This document shows positions 1 to 10,112 of a stretch of 42,484 nucleotides of DNA, piece by piece. Positions within the stretch are counted from its first letter, which is position 1. The number at the start of each line of letters is the position of its first letter. The DNA is from Bacteroidetes bacterium GWF2_29_10 (GTDB lineage: Bacteria > Bacteroidota > Bacteroidia > Bacteroidales > GWE2-29-8). The DNA lies in contig MEOD01000031.1 in NCBI GenBank assembly GCA_001768555.1, forward strand, positions 1 to 42,484. The letters run 5' to 3'. The notes under the pieces are model-generated. The model saw only the letters and a program-made list of their open reading frames with translations, had not been told where the DNA came from and made no database searches. Made by a program: the position numbers and the translations under genes.

Positions 1-1052
1 TAATTTGTACCTGTCCATTTTACATCTGTAGCGAGAGTGGCCGCAACATTAATTACGTTTTTATATGAAGCTGGATACATTGGAATTTCATTCCCATCAT
101 TTCCTGATGCTGAAATAATTATAGCTCCTTTATTTATAGTTGCATAGTTTACAACATCTTGGCCATATTGTCCTCTACCCGCAGAGCTTCCCCATGAACA
201 ATTAATTATTTGACAACCTTTGTCTGCTGCATAAATAATACCTTCGTAAGCGGCAACAAGAATTCCAGTTGAATTAGCCACTTTAACTGGTAATATTTTA
301 GCATTAAACCCTACACTAGCAATACCATTTCCATTATCTGTTTTTGCACCAGCAATACCTGCAACCCATGTTCCATGATCTCCATTAGGAGATGGATTAT
401 TATCTCCATCACCTAAATCCCATCCTCTAAAGTTATCTATATATCCGTCTCCATCATTATCAACTCCATCAATTACATCATTATAGTTATACTTAATATT
501 ATCAGCTAAGTCTGATTGATTAGTAAAATCAATACCCGTATCAATAATTCCTATAACAACATTTGTATCTCCTTTTGAAACATCCCACGCTTGAATAGCT
601 TTAATTAGGTATAAGTAATACTGACTTGCTAATAAAGGATCTGAAGGAATATAAAATGGTTTTGGAATAATTTTCATTTCAACATATTCAAACATGCCTG
701 TTGATTTAAGCATATTTATAATTTTTCGTGTTTCCATAGAACTACTATACTGCAAGTTGTAAATCAAGCTTAAATCAACTAATTTATCTTTTGAAGTATT
801 TGACTTTTCTTGAATAACAGGCTTATGGTTTGGAAACTGACTTTTAATTTCTGTTGCATTTATTTTCTTTAAAACATTATTTAAAGCATTATTTGATTTT
901 TCCTTAATAGAATTTCTATACTCTGGTTTTAGCTTAATTATTAAAGTGTTAATTGCATAATCGTCTTTATCATTCAAACTATTTTGTGAAAATAGAAACA
1001 TTCCGTTAAAAATTATACTTAACGATAACATTATTGAGTAAAATTTATTCAT
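1..1052 (-). CDS. S8 (subtilisin-like) serine peptidase, truncated by window edge
   Basis: Reverse strand from ATG at 1052 reads MNKFYSIMLSLSIIFNGM...; further on ...HGTWVAGIAGAKTDNGNGIASVGFNAKILPVKV...IINCSWGSSAGRGQYGQDVVNYA...ISASGNDG, typical subtilase motifs. No stop inside the window. Confidence 0.9.
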   Translation of the reverse strand, partial: MNKFYSIMLSLSIIFNGMFLFSQNSLNDKDDYAINTLIIKLKPEYRNSIKEKSNNALNNVLKKINATEIKSQFPNHKPVIQEKSNTSKDKLVDLSLIYNLQYSSSMETRKIINMLKSTGMFEYVEMKIIPKPFYIPSDPLLASQYYLYLIKAIQAWDVSKGDTNVVIGIIDTGIDFTNQSDLADNIKYNYNDVIDGVDNDGDGYIDNFRGWDLGDGDNNPSPNGDHGTWVAGIAGAKTDNGNGIASVGFNAKILPVKVANSTGILVAAYEGIIYAADKGCQIINCSWGSSAGRGQYGQDVVNYATINKGAIIISASGNDGNEIPMYPASYKNVINVAATLATDVKWTGTN

Positions 1053-1155
1053 AAAGGTTTAAATTTAAAACATAAAAATACTAAATACAAAGATAAAATA
1101 AAATTTATAATTACTATAATTTTAATAAAAAAGATTTTGGGTGTTTCAATTTTAA

Positions 1156-3879
1156 TTAATGTTTTATAAACTTTTTATTAATTATCTGTTTGTTTAATGA
1201 ACTTTGATTTGCATTTATATTGATTATTGCAATGTATAAGCCTTTTGATAGTTTTGAAATATTTAATTGAATGCTGCTTTCTCCTCTTCCCAATTTTATA
1301 TCAACATTATTAATAGTTCGCCCAGTGATGTCTTTTATTTCAACATTTATTTTAGTATTAGCAAAATCGTTTAAAAAAGAAAACTCTATATATTCTCTTG
1401 CTGGATTGGGATACATATCAAGTAATATAACATCAGGTTCATTTAACATAACTTCTACTACGTCTGAATATCTATAATTTTTATAATAATTCAAATTTTT
1501 TAATCTGTAATATGATAATCCAATATATGGAGTTTTATCAATTAAAGAGTATAATTGAGATGTGCCAATATTTGGTTTACGAAGTAAAGTTCCTACTGAA
1601 TCAAAATCTACTGCATCATAACTTTTTTCCACAGTATAAAACTCGCTAAATAAATCATAAGGGGCTTCCCATTCTACTAGAACCCATTTATTATCTATTG
1701 GTGTAGCCATTATTTCGCATAATCCTATTTTTCTATGAGAAATTGCAGCCTGACATTGAGTATTTATAATAACTACAGTGTGGTTTTCGGCAGTACATCC
1801 ATTAGCATCAGTAATTGTAAGATAATAGTCTCCTGTTTCTTTTACACTTATAGTTTGAGATATTTCTCCTGTACTCCAAGAGTAAGAAGAAGCAACTGTT
1901 GATGATAAAGCAATTGAATCTACGCCATTAATAGAGTCATGTTCGAAATTACCAGGAGTTATATTTGCTACAGGTGCTGAAAATACATTTACTACAATAG
2001 GTGCAGAAAATACAGAGCATCCAACTTTTACAGAATAACTACCACTTGTTTTAACTGTAATTTCTTGTGTTGTTTCTGAGTTTGGAGCCCAGGAATAGAA
2101 AACCCCTGCACTTGCAGTAAGGACAACAGAATCTCCTTCACAAAAAGTAGTAGGTCCATCTGGGGTTATTGTAGCAGCAGCATTTGTTCCGACATTAATA
2201 TACCCAACAGATATTGCAGGTTCACTATATCCATTATTATCATTATAAACAGTAAGAGTAACAGTGTACGTCCCTGGAGAATTATATGTTATTATTGGAT
2301 TTTGAGCAGTAGAAGTATCTGGCGTTCCCCCTTCAAAATTCCAGAACCATTTTGTAGGAGAATTAAGACTTGTGTCAATAAAAGATACAGTTTCTCCTTG
2401 GCAAATGTTTGTGTCAGCTGTTTCAAAACCAGCAACAGGAGCACAAAGAGGTTTAAATACAGTCATAACAAAACCATCATCTTCACCTCCTAAGAAAAAC
2501 GACTGACAACGTCTTTGATAATTGCTTATGGAAGAAAAACCATCGTCTTTACCTCCTAAATACATATTTGTAAAATCAGGAGGAGGACAAATAACTTGAG
2601 CTATATTCCCCATTGTGAATCCGTCTTCTTCGCCTCCAAAGAAAAATGAAGAACAACTAATTTGTAATAATCTTGAAGTAGAGTGACCATCGTTTAGTCC
2701 TCCAAGATACATATCTGTAAACACTGGAGGAGGACATGCTATTTGAGCAATATTTCCTATTGTAAAACCATCCTCTTCTCCTCCAAAGAAAAATGAAGGA
2801 CATTTATTTTGTATTTTAGAATTTTCAGAACTTCCATGACCAATACCTCCATAATACATATCATCAGAAGAAGGCTGTGGGCAACCTAAAACAATATCAG
2901 AACCACTAAAACCATCATCTTCGCCTCCTAAAAAAAATGTAGGACATCTTTCCAACTGTTGATTAGAGCTTCCATATCCATCGGAAATACCACCAAAATA
3001 CATATTGTCTGGAGTAGGAGGATCGCAAATTATACTTAATTTTTCAACATAAAACCCATCTTCTTCTCCTCCCATAAAGAAATTAGGACAACGATAAATA
3101 TTTAATTCTTGTGAAGCAAAACTATTCTCCTCTCCTCCAAAATACATATTGTTTGGAATAGGAGGATCACATAAATATGTAGATGTAATCATATCAAACC
3201 CATTCCCTTCACCACCACCGGCAATAGGGCATATTCTAAGAATAGAATCTACTATAACATACCCACCTCCAGAAGTATTTACAGCTTGTATTTCATATTT
3301 TGCCCAAAGCCCATAACCATAAACAGAACTTAAGTTATAAAACGTTTTTTGTGTAGAATCTGATGATATATTTAATTTTGTTGAGTCAGTAACTCCATCT
3401 TTATTAGCATCCAATAATAATTGATATGTGAAAATTTCGCTACCCATTGTTGGTTTATCCCATTTTATACGTAACACATCATTACAAGTAACAAAAGATG
3501 CATCTCGTCTATTAATAGGAGTAGCTGGCAAAGTTGTAAAAGTTTCTTCATTACCATATGCCGTACCATCGGCATTTATTGCATAAGCTCTAATGTAATA
3601 TAATGTATTAGGAATTAAATTATTTAAATTGCTAACAAAAGCGCCTAAACCTGCACCATCATTAGTGCAATCAACAGATGGATTTGAAGAAGTCCCCCAA
3701 CATACACCTTTTGCTGTAACAGGGGAACCTCCTATGTCTGTAACATCTCCACCAGTAACAACAGAGCTAGTATCAATTAAGGATACTGCATCTGTAGTTA
3801 ATGTAGGTAATTGAGCTTTAATTACTACACTAATTATTAAAAAAATAAATAATATTATATGTTGCTTCCCATTTCGCAT
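1156..3879 (-). CDS. Secreted T9SS protein: fibronectin-like N-terminus, Cys/GG-DGF tandem repeats, PKD domain, C-terminal sorting domain
   Basis: 907 aa ORF; signal peptide; repeated C-x-x-FF-x-GGEEDGF / CPPP-x-x-x-x-MY-x-GG units; PKD-like 'VSFIDTSLNSPTKWFWNFEGGTPDTSTAQNPIITYNSPGTYTVTLTV'; C-term 'MYPNPAREYIEF...LSKGLYIA'. Confidence 0.85.
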   Translation of the reverse strand: MRNGKQHIILFIFLIISVVIKAQLPTLTTDAVSLIDTSSVVTGGDVTDIGGSPVTAKGVCWGTSSNPSVDCTNDGAGLGAFVSNLNNLIPNTLYYIRAYAINADGTAYGNEETFTTLPATPINRRDASFVTCNDVLRIKWDKPTMGSEIFTYQLLLDANKDGVTDSTKLNISSDSTQKTFYNLSSVYGYGLWAKYEIQAVNTSGGGYVIVDSILRICPIAGGGEGNGFDMITSTYLCDPPIPNNMYFGGEENSFASQELNIYRCPNFFMGGEEDGFYVEKLSIICDPPTPDNMYFGGISDGYGSSNQQLERCPTFFLGGEDDGFSGSDIVLGCPQPSSDDMYYGGIGHGSSENSKIQNKCPSFFFGGEEDGFTIGNIAQIACPPPVFTDMYLGGLNDGHSTSRLLQISCSSFFFGGEEDGFTMGNIAQVICPPPDFTNMYLGGKDDGFSSISNYQRRCQSFFLGGEDDGFVMTVFKPLCAPVAGFETADTNICQGETVSFIDTSLNSPTKWFWNFEGGTPDTSTAQNPIITYNSPGTYTVTLTVYNDNNGYSEPAISVGYINVGTNAAATITPDGPTTFCEGDSVVLTASAGVFYSWAPNSETTQEITVKTSGSYSVKVGCSVFSAPIVVNVFSAPVANITPGNFEHDSINGVDSIALSSTVASSYSWSTGEISQTISVKETGDYYLTITDANGCTAENHTVVIINTQCQAAISHRKIGLCEIMATPIDNKWVLVEWEAPYDLFSEFYTVEKSYDAVDFDSVGTLLRKPNIGTSQLYSLIDKTPYIGLSYYRLKNLNYYKNYRYSDVVEVMLNEPDVILLDMYPNPAREYIEFSFLNDFANTKINVEIKDITGRTINNVDIKLGRGESSIQLNISKLSKGLYIAIININANQSSLNKQIINKKFIKH

Positions 3880-3919
3880 AAATTGCTATATAATATGTTG
3901 TTTTACTACAATATTCATT

Positions 3920-6037
3920 TTAAAGTTTAATAAATTTCCATGTAAATAAATTTTTTCTAATATTTTTCTGTTTATTTTCAATGATATTAAATATTAAAAA
4001 ATATGGTCCACTTTCCATTTCTGAAACATCCAAAGAATTATGATTATCTCCTTTTCTAAGATTTACTTTCTCTGACATTAATATTCGGCCTATTACATCA
4101 ACTATTTCTATGTTTAAAATAGTACTATCTGTATCTGAATTAATAAGATAAGTAATTTTATTATCAACAGGATTAGGAAATATATTCCGAACTTTTATGT
4201 TTTTAGGATATATATTAACAGCAATATACCCCACATACTCACTTTTACCATCAAAATCTGTTTGTTTTAATCTATAATATGATGTTCCAAATACTGGTTT
4301 CTTATCATAATATTGATAAAATGACTTATTTTTTTTAGTTCCATTTCCTTTAACAGTAGCTATTATAGTCCAATTTTCATTATCTTTTGTTCTTTCTAAA
4401 GTATAAAAATCATTATTTTCTTCATAAAAAGTTTCCCATTTAGTTAAAACCCATTCATTGTTTATAGGAATACCTGAGAAATAATTAAGATTTATTCCTA
4501 AAGCGGCTTCATTACAAACTCCTCCTATCTTAACTTTTGCTTTCGAAGAGCGCTTAGAACATCCATTTACATCAACCGTTTCCACAAAATATGTTCCAGT
4601 GCTATTTACAACTATTGAGTCTACTGTTTCTCCATTAGGAGACCAGATATATGAAATATTTGTTTCTGTTTTTAAAACTATAGTATTATAATCAAATCCA
4701 TTAGTTGAAATTTGAGGTTTAATATTATTATCCATTAAAACAACGTTAACAGAATCAGCAGGCACATAGCAACCATCAACAGTAACCTTGTAGGTCCCTG
4801 TATTAAAAGCTGTTATAGACTGCGATGTTTGACCTGTTGACCAAGTATATGTGTGCCCCGCAGGAGCAGTTAATTCAACCGAACCACATTCACAAAATGA
4901 AGTAGGACCACTTGCTGTAATCGGATCTGCTGTTTTAAATCCAACTAATATAAAATCCGTTTTTCTAATAGTGTCACTTACTGAATCATTAGAAGCGATA
5001 AGCATAACATCATATAATCCAGAATCGGGATAATTTATAGAAGGATATTTACTTGTTGATGTGTCTGGAACTCCTCCTTCAAAGAACCAAGCGAAATTAG
5101 TATAATCATGCACAGTATATTCTGGAGAGAATCTAACACTTTCTCCCGTACAAACAGAATCTTCAGATGCAATAACATCCAAATCAGGACATGATTGAAA
5201 TAATAACCCTACAACAAAACCATCCTCTCTACCCCCTGCAAAAAAAGTATTGCATGTTAGTTGAATAAACCTATTTGCATTAAATCCATCGCTTTGACCT
5301 CCTTTATATAAATCAGAAAAAGGCGCTTCTGGACAAACAAAAAATATGGTATTACTTGCATTTGCTCCATCATATGTGCCTCCAGCAAACATCGATTGAC
5401 ATCGCTCTTGTATAGAATATGAAACTCCAAATCCATCACTTAAGCTTCCTTTATACATATCTGTAAATATTGGCTCTGGGCAATTAGAAATATTCACACC
5501 AATAGCATCATCTCCTCCATTATTTCCTCCTGCAAACATCAATTGACATCGCTCTTGTATTAAAGAACTGGACGTTTGTCCTATTTCTTTTCCTCCTAAA
5601 AACATATCTAAAAGTTCTATGCATGTTTCTATATGTTCTCCTAAAGCAAACCCATTTTCTTGCCCTCCACTAAACATTCTTATACATAAAGATTGAATAT
5701 ATTTATTTGTATTCTCCCCCATATCTTTTCCTCCTTTGTACATGTTTAAAAATGTTGGTGGAGGACATGGATATTTATAAAAGTTTACATCATGTCCATC
5801 TTTAGTTTTTCCTCCTAAAAACATTGATTGACATCTTATCTGAATTTGTTTCCCTATAGAAGCTTCTAACGATTTGCCCCCTTTATACATTCCCAAAGGA
5901 TTAGGTGATGTGCAAGGGTATTTATATAACAAGCATTCAAACCCACCAACTTGTCCTCCCGTATATTGGGAAAAAAGATTTATGGTATTTGTTAATAAAA
6001 ATAACATTAATATTATATTTTGAATGCCTTTATGCAT
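3920..6037 (-). CDS. Secreted T9SS protein with Cys/GG-DG repeats and PKD-like domain (paralogue of 1156..3879)
   Basis: 705 aa ORF; repeats 'CPPPTFLNMYKGGKDMGENTNKYIQSLCIRMFSGGQENGFA'; C-term 'IFPNPVDNKITY...MESGPYFLIF'. Confidence 0.85.
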   Translation of the reverse strand: MHKGIQNIILMLFLLTNTINLFSQYTGGQVGGFECLLYKYPCTSPNPLGMYKGGKSLEASIGKQIQIRCQSMFLGGKTKDGHDVNFYKYPCPPPTFLNMYKGGKDMGENTNKYIQSLCIRMFSGGQENGFALGEHIETCIELLDMFLGGKEIGQTSSSLIQERCQLMFAGGNNGGDDAIGVNISNCPEPIFTDMYKGSLSDGFGVSYSIQERCQSMFAGGTYDGANASNTIFFVCPEAPFSDLYKGGQSDGFNANRFIQLTCNTFFAGGREDGFVVGLLFQSCPDLDVIASEDSVCTGESVRFSPEYTVHDYTNFAWFFEGGVPDTSTSKYPSINYPDSGLYDVMLIASNDSVSDTIRKTDFILVGFKTADPITASGPTSFCECGSVELTAPAGHTYTWSTGQTSQSITAFNTGTYKVTVDGCYVPADSVNVVLMDNNIKPQISTNGFDYNTIVLKTETNISYIWSPNGETVDSIVVNSTGTYFVETVDVNGCSKRSSKAKVKIGGVCNEAALGINLNYFSGIPINNEWVLTKWETFYEENNDFYTLERTKDNENWTIIATVKGNGTKKNKSFYQYYDKKPVFGTSYYRLKQTDFDGKSEYVGYIAVNIYPKNIKVRNIFPNPVDNKITYLINSDTDSTILNIEIVDVIGRILMSEKVNLRKGDNHNSLDVSEMESGPYFLIFNIIENKQKNIRKNLFTWKFIKL

Positions 6038-6075
6038 TATGTTTTATAATAAGGCTTTATATATAGAAAATCTTA

Positions 6076-7794
6076 CTAAGGAAACGAACGAACTCCTCGT
6101 CCACCAACATTTGCAAGTCTTGTTTGAGTAGTTGTTCCTGCTCCATAACCACCTGAATATGTTTGGTTATTATACCATCCCCAACATACAGTATAAACAC
6201 TATTACAAATAGATGTATTATTATAACTTCTGTCAGAAATACGTGCTTCAGATGCAGCTCTATCCCAAGCCCCTCCTCTAAATTCAATATTCCACCAAAC
6301 TAAACTACACTCACCTCGACCTCCAACAGCGGCCCATGCACCTTGGTAATATGCAGGTCCCCAACCAGCAGAATTATAATCACCAGCCGCAGTCAAAGAT
6401 CCATCTCCATGTATTGTAGATTGAAGTGTATATCCTTGCCTATTTGCAAATTGCCCTCCTGTAACTATCTCCATAACATTTCCCGACATGTCCATTATGC
6501 CATAATATGTAGCCCCTGCAGTAACTCTGGTAGTAGTATCTCTTGCTGCAAAACCTACTCTAAGAGGCCCATTGGCACCCAAAGCTGAACCATAAGCACA
6601 TAACCCATACCCTCTTGATTGCGAAACTTCTGTTGCACTACCAACGGTACCTGTAAGTAACGAACTCTGTGCCTGAGTAATTTGAGTAGTTCCCCATGCA
6701 TATTCTCCTGCAACTTGACCTATAGGACCACGACATGCTTTCTCATATTCGAAATTACTCATAGGTCGAAGTCCAGACCAATCAAGATAAGTAAGCAAAT
6801 CATTCCAAGTAAGATAGTTCATTGCTATATTTTTTCCATCAAGATTACTGTTAAAAGCATCACCCGGAGCTGTTTGTAAGTCACACCCATATATAGCTGG
6901 AGTTTTTGGAGCTGTTGTGGATATACCTGACTGAATTAATTTAACACCATTCCTATTGCTACAAGTTGCTTGCATTGCACAAGCTCCAGACAATCCAGGA
7001 ACTGTATTTGGAAGGATAGAAGTACGAGTGGCTTGTTGATCATAAGTTAGTGTATTTAAAAATTCCACCCATTGATTTTGTGATATTTCATATTTCATAC
7101 AGTAAAAAGCATCATATCCTTTAGGATAAGCAGCTGGAATACTTTGGTCATTACAAGCATATTGGAAAAAATAATTTCCTCCTGTTCCTGTACATATTGA
7201 GGAAGTTAATATCGCATTCTCCGAACTAATCCATTGCGCAGGGATATATCGATTTGAACTGTTATCTCCAATAACAAACGCAGCTTGAGGAACATATACC
7301 ATTTCAATACCAAAAACTTTAAAATTATAATTACCTGCTGCATTAGACAATTTTATTTTAACATAAGTTGCTGTTATTTGACCTGTCCCATCATAAGCTC
7401 TTTGAATAAATATACCCTTTTGATCTGTTACAAGTTTTATCTCCAATGGCAATCCTGAAGCAAAAGAGTCTTGAGCCGTATGCATGTCTCCATGTACCCA
7501 AGGATTAGTTGTCTCACAATTTACAGCAGCAGGATCAACTAATTGTGTTTTTACAAAAATCCATACAGCATCATAATTATTAGGAGCCATGCCTGATACT
7601 CTCCAGCTATTATCCCATGAGAGATTAAAGCTAAGAGATGAGTTTGCAATACCTGGGTTTAAACAGGTTACATTAGTTATCCTTACATTATTTGCGTTAA
7701 TTGTAAAAATAGTTAAAATAAATGCAAATAATAAAAACCTTATTTTTAAAGGCATTTCAATATGTATTTTTTTCATCGTTATATTTTTTTTCAT
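6076..7794 (-). CDS. Secreted SUMF1/formylglycine-generating-enzyme-fold protein
   Basis: 572 aa; signal peptide; 'MKYEISQNQWVEFLNTLTYDQQ', 'LSYLDWSGLRPMSNFEYEKACRG'-type segment, 'YYGIMDMSGNVMEIVTGG', 'FRGGAWDRAASEARISDRS', 'NVGGRGVRSFP'. Start ambiguous (Met-1/7/14). Confidence 0.8.
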   Translation of the reverse strand: MKKNITMKKIHIEMPLKIRFLLFAFILTIFTINANNVRITNVTCLNPGIANSSLSFNLSWDNSWRVSGMAPNNYDAVWIFVKTQLVDPAAVNCETTNPWVHGDMHTAQDSFASGLPLEIKLVTDQKGIFIQRAYDGTGQITATYVKIKLSNAAGNYNFKVFGIEMVYVPQAAFVIGDNSSNRYIPAQWISSENAILTSSICTGTGGNYFFQYACNDQSIPAAYPKGYDAFYCMKYEISQNQWVEFLNTLTYDQQATRTSILPNTVPGLSGACAMQATCSNRNGVKLIQSGISTTAPKTPAIYGCDLQTAPGDAFNSNLDGKNIAMNYLTWNDLLTYLDWSGLRPMSNFEYEKACRGPIGQVAGEYAWGTTQITQAQSSLLTGTVGSATEVSQSRGYGLCAYGSALGANGPLRVGFAARDTTTRVTAGATYYGIMDMSGNVMEIVTGGQFANRQGYTLQSTIHGDGSLTAAGDYNSAGWGPAYYQGAWAAVGGRGECSLVWWNIEFRGGAWDRAASEARISDRSYNNTSICNSVYTVCWGWYNNQTYSGGYGAGTTTQTRLANVGGRGVRSFP

Positions 7795-7820
7795 CGTTTA
7801 TATTCAATAATTATTTTAAA

Positions 7821-9380
7821 TTATCTAACTCCTCTTCCTCCAACATCTGAAAGCCTTTGGTCAACATCATTACCAAAACCATAAGGAGCAACTCCTCCGC
7901 AAAGAACAGAGTTTTGAGAACGATCTGATGTTCTAACTGTGGTATTCGCACTTTTAAAACTACCTCCACGCATTTCCATGTGCCACATGTTACAAGCTCC
8001 AACAACACTTGGAGAAGCTTGCCAATTAGGAATATCTGCTTCTCCTGTTGGAGTAAGAGTTCCATCCCCAATATCCGTTGAAGCTGAAGTTATTTTATAT
8101 CCAAGGCCTCCTGCATTATTTCCTCCACTAACCATTTCCCAAAGATTACCTCCAAGATTTTGAACTCCATAATAGGCTGCTCCAGCAGTAGAACGAGTAG
8201 AAGTACTGGTAGCTGGAAATCCTACTCGAAGAGGACCTTTATCTACAGCTGCTCCATAAGCGCAAAGCCCTTGATTACCTGTGGAGTTTGAAGTCTCAGT
8301 TGCTAAACCCGCATCCGTAAGATCATTACTAACTGCCTGCGTAATAAGGGTACTTCCCCAAATATATTCATTTGCTAATCTCGCTTCCTTACCTCTTGCT
8401 ACTTTTTCAAATTCAAGATTAGTTATTGGTCTAAGACAGGCCCAATCCAAATAAGCCAACAAATCACTCCATTTAAGAAAGTTTGAGGCTATTGATAATC
8501 CATCATTAGCACTATTAAAAGCATCACCTGGAGCTGTAACCAAATCATTGCCATAAAGAGCAGACCTCGTAGGGTTAATACCCTTATCTATTATTTTAAT
8601 GCCATTACGATTAGTACAGTTTGTTACCATAGCACAAACACCTGTAAGTCCAGGATCAGAAGATGGAGCAACTGACGTTCTTGTAGTTTGTTGATCATAA
8701 GTAAGCAAGTTTAAAAATTCTACATATTGTTTTTGTGAAATTTCATATTTCATACAATAAAAAGCATTATAGCCCTTAGGATATGTTGCAGGAATATCAG
8801 CTTGAATTCCTCCTCCAGCAGCACCTCCAATAATCAAATTTTCACTAGCAATATTTAAACTACTAAAAGTATTAGTACTAGCTCCATCTCCAAGATTAAA
8901 AGCTCCAGCAGGAACATAAGCCATTTCTATTCCTACAACAGAAAAATTATACGTACCTGCACCAAGATTCAGAGTTATAGTAGCAGTTGTAGGCTGCACA
9001 GTTCCTGTCCCTGGATTTTCTCTTTTTATAAAAACACCTCTATTATCTGCAACCCTTACAATTTCAAGAGGATATCCTATAGCAAAATCCGTAGAAGCAC
9101 TACTCATAAGAGAATGCTCCCATTTTAAAAGGGATTCACAATTAGGAGTAGTTGTTGGAACATTTTGATATTTTACAATAATCCATATCGCATCCCACAC
9201 ATCATCAGTTCCATTGTTTACATACCAGGAATTATCCCAGGAAATAACAAAACTTATCTGAGGATTAGGCAAGCCTGGGTTTGTGTTTGTTACATTGGAA
9301 ATAGACAAATTATTTCCATATAACGAACTGGCAAATAGCAATATAAAAATTGCTATGACAAAATAGTACTTTTTCAACAT
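7821..9380 (-). CDS. Secreted SUMF1/formylglycine-generating-enzyme-fold protein (paralogue of 6076..7794)
   Basis: 519 aa; 'MKYEISQKQYVEFLNLLTYDQQ', 'LAYLDWACLRPITNLEFEKVARG', 'GVQNLGGNLWEMVSGG', 'MRGGSFKSANTTVRTSDRS'. Confidence 0.8.
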   Translation of the reverse strand: MLKKYYFVIAIFILLFASSLYGNNLSISNVTNTNPGLPNPQISFVISWDNSWYVNNGTDDVWDAIWIIVKYQNVPTTTPNCESLLKWEHSLMSSASTDFAIGYPLEIVRVADNRGVFIKRENPGTGTVQPTTATITLNLGAGTYNFSVVGIEMAYVPAGAFNLGDGASTNTFSSLNIASENLIIGGAAGGGIQADIPATYPKGYNAFYCMKYEISQKQYVEFLNLLTYDQQTTRTSVAPSSDPGLTGVCAMVTNCTNRNGIKIIDKGINPTRSALYGNDLVTAPGDAFNSANDGLSIASNFLKWSDLLAYLDWACLRPITNLEFEKVARGKEARLANEYIWGSTLITQAVSNDLTDAGLATETSNSTGNQGLCAYGAAVDKGPLRVGFPATSTSTRSTAGAAYYGVQNLGGNLWEMVSGGNNAGGLGYKITSASTDIGDGTLTPTGEADIPNWQASPSVVGACNMWHMEMRGGSFKSANTTVRTSDRSQNSVLCGGVAPYGFGNDVDQRLSDVGGRGVR

Positions 9381-9763
9381 AACATAAGTATTGATTTGGT
9401 TAATAATTTACTTTAATTTTACTTAAAAATTTAATAAAAACTTTACACAAAAATAACTATTTTTTTTAACAAAATCAATAGTTCGAAAATAATTACGTAA
9501 TATTCTTTATGTAAACACTATTAATTACTTACGTACATTGAGCAGTAAGCTTACAAAAATCTAAAGAATATGGTAAACCATCACATTGTTATAACACTAA
9601 CATTTATCTAGATTTTCTAAAAAATTTATTAAATGAAAAAACTGGTTGTGTTTAACAGACTTTTTAGCAACAATAATTTCTAAATAATAAACCACCGTTT
9701 TTATAATTTTTACTATTTTTATAACACTTTAATAATCAATCTGTTAAACAAATACATCTAACT

Positions 9764-10112
9764 TGCTAATTTTCATTGCGTTATATGCTATTACTTCGCC
9801 TTTACTTCGCCTTTACTTCGCCTTTACTTCACCCTAATTTCACCCTAAAGTTACCCTAACCCTACTTCATTTACTAAAACACTAATAATAAGCACAATAT
9901 ACAAATATAGCAAAACATAACGCATGCCTGTCTAATTCTATTTTTTGTGTAAACCTATTTTAGGACGAAATAGCTTTATAGTACCTTTTATGTACTGTTA
10001 TAGTACCTTTCATGTACCTTTCATGTACAGTAATAGAATTTTCATACTGAAAATCAAGCATTTACACAATTACCTAAAAATCAATCTCGTACAACCTATT
10101 AAAGTGCCTTTA
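9764..10112. repeat. Dispersed repeat R1, copy 1 (second copy ~36002-36320)
   Basis: Shared blocks: 'ttttcattgcgttatatgctattacttc', 'aaagttaccctaa', 'ataatatacaaatatagcaaaacataacg'-like, 'taaacctattttaggac', 'acaattacct(a/g)aaaa(t/c)caatct'. Contains an 11-bp microrepeat (tacttcgcctt). Confidence 0.8.

Noticed and set aside
7811-8071. 86-aa ORF (-), and 6057..6287 (-)
   Set aside because: Out-of-frame with the SUMF1-fold CDSs that cover the same DNA; low-complexity hydrophobic translation.
1271-9000. Plus-strand ORFs at 1271, 2302, 3629, 4851, 6343, 6682, 7589, 7939
   Set aside because: Short, antisense to well-supported minus-strand CDSs with recognisable domains.
6076-9380. Calling the SUMF1-fold proteins active formylglycine-generating enzymes
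   Set aside because: I could not identify the catalytic Cys arrangement with confidence and no sulfatase gene is in the window.
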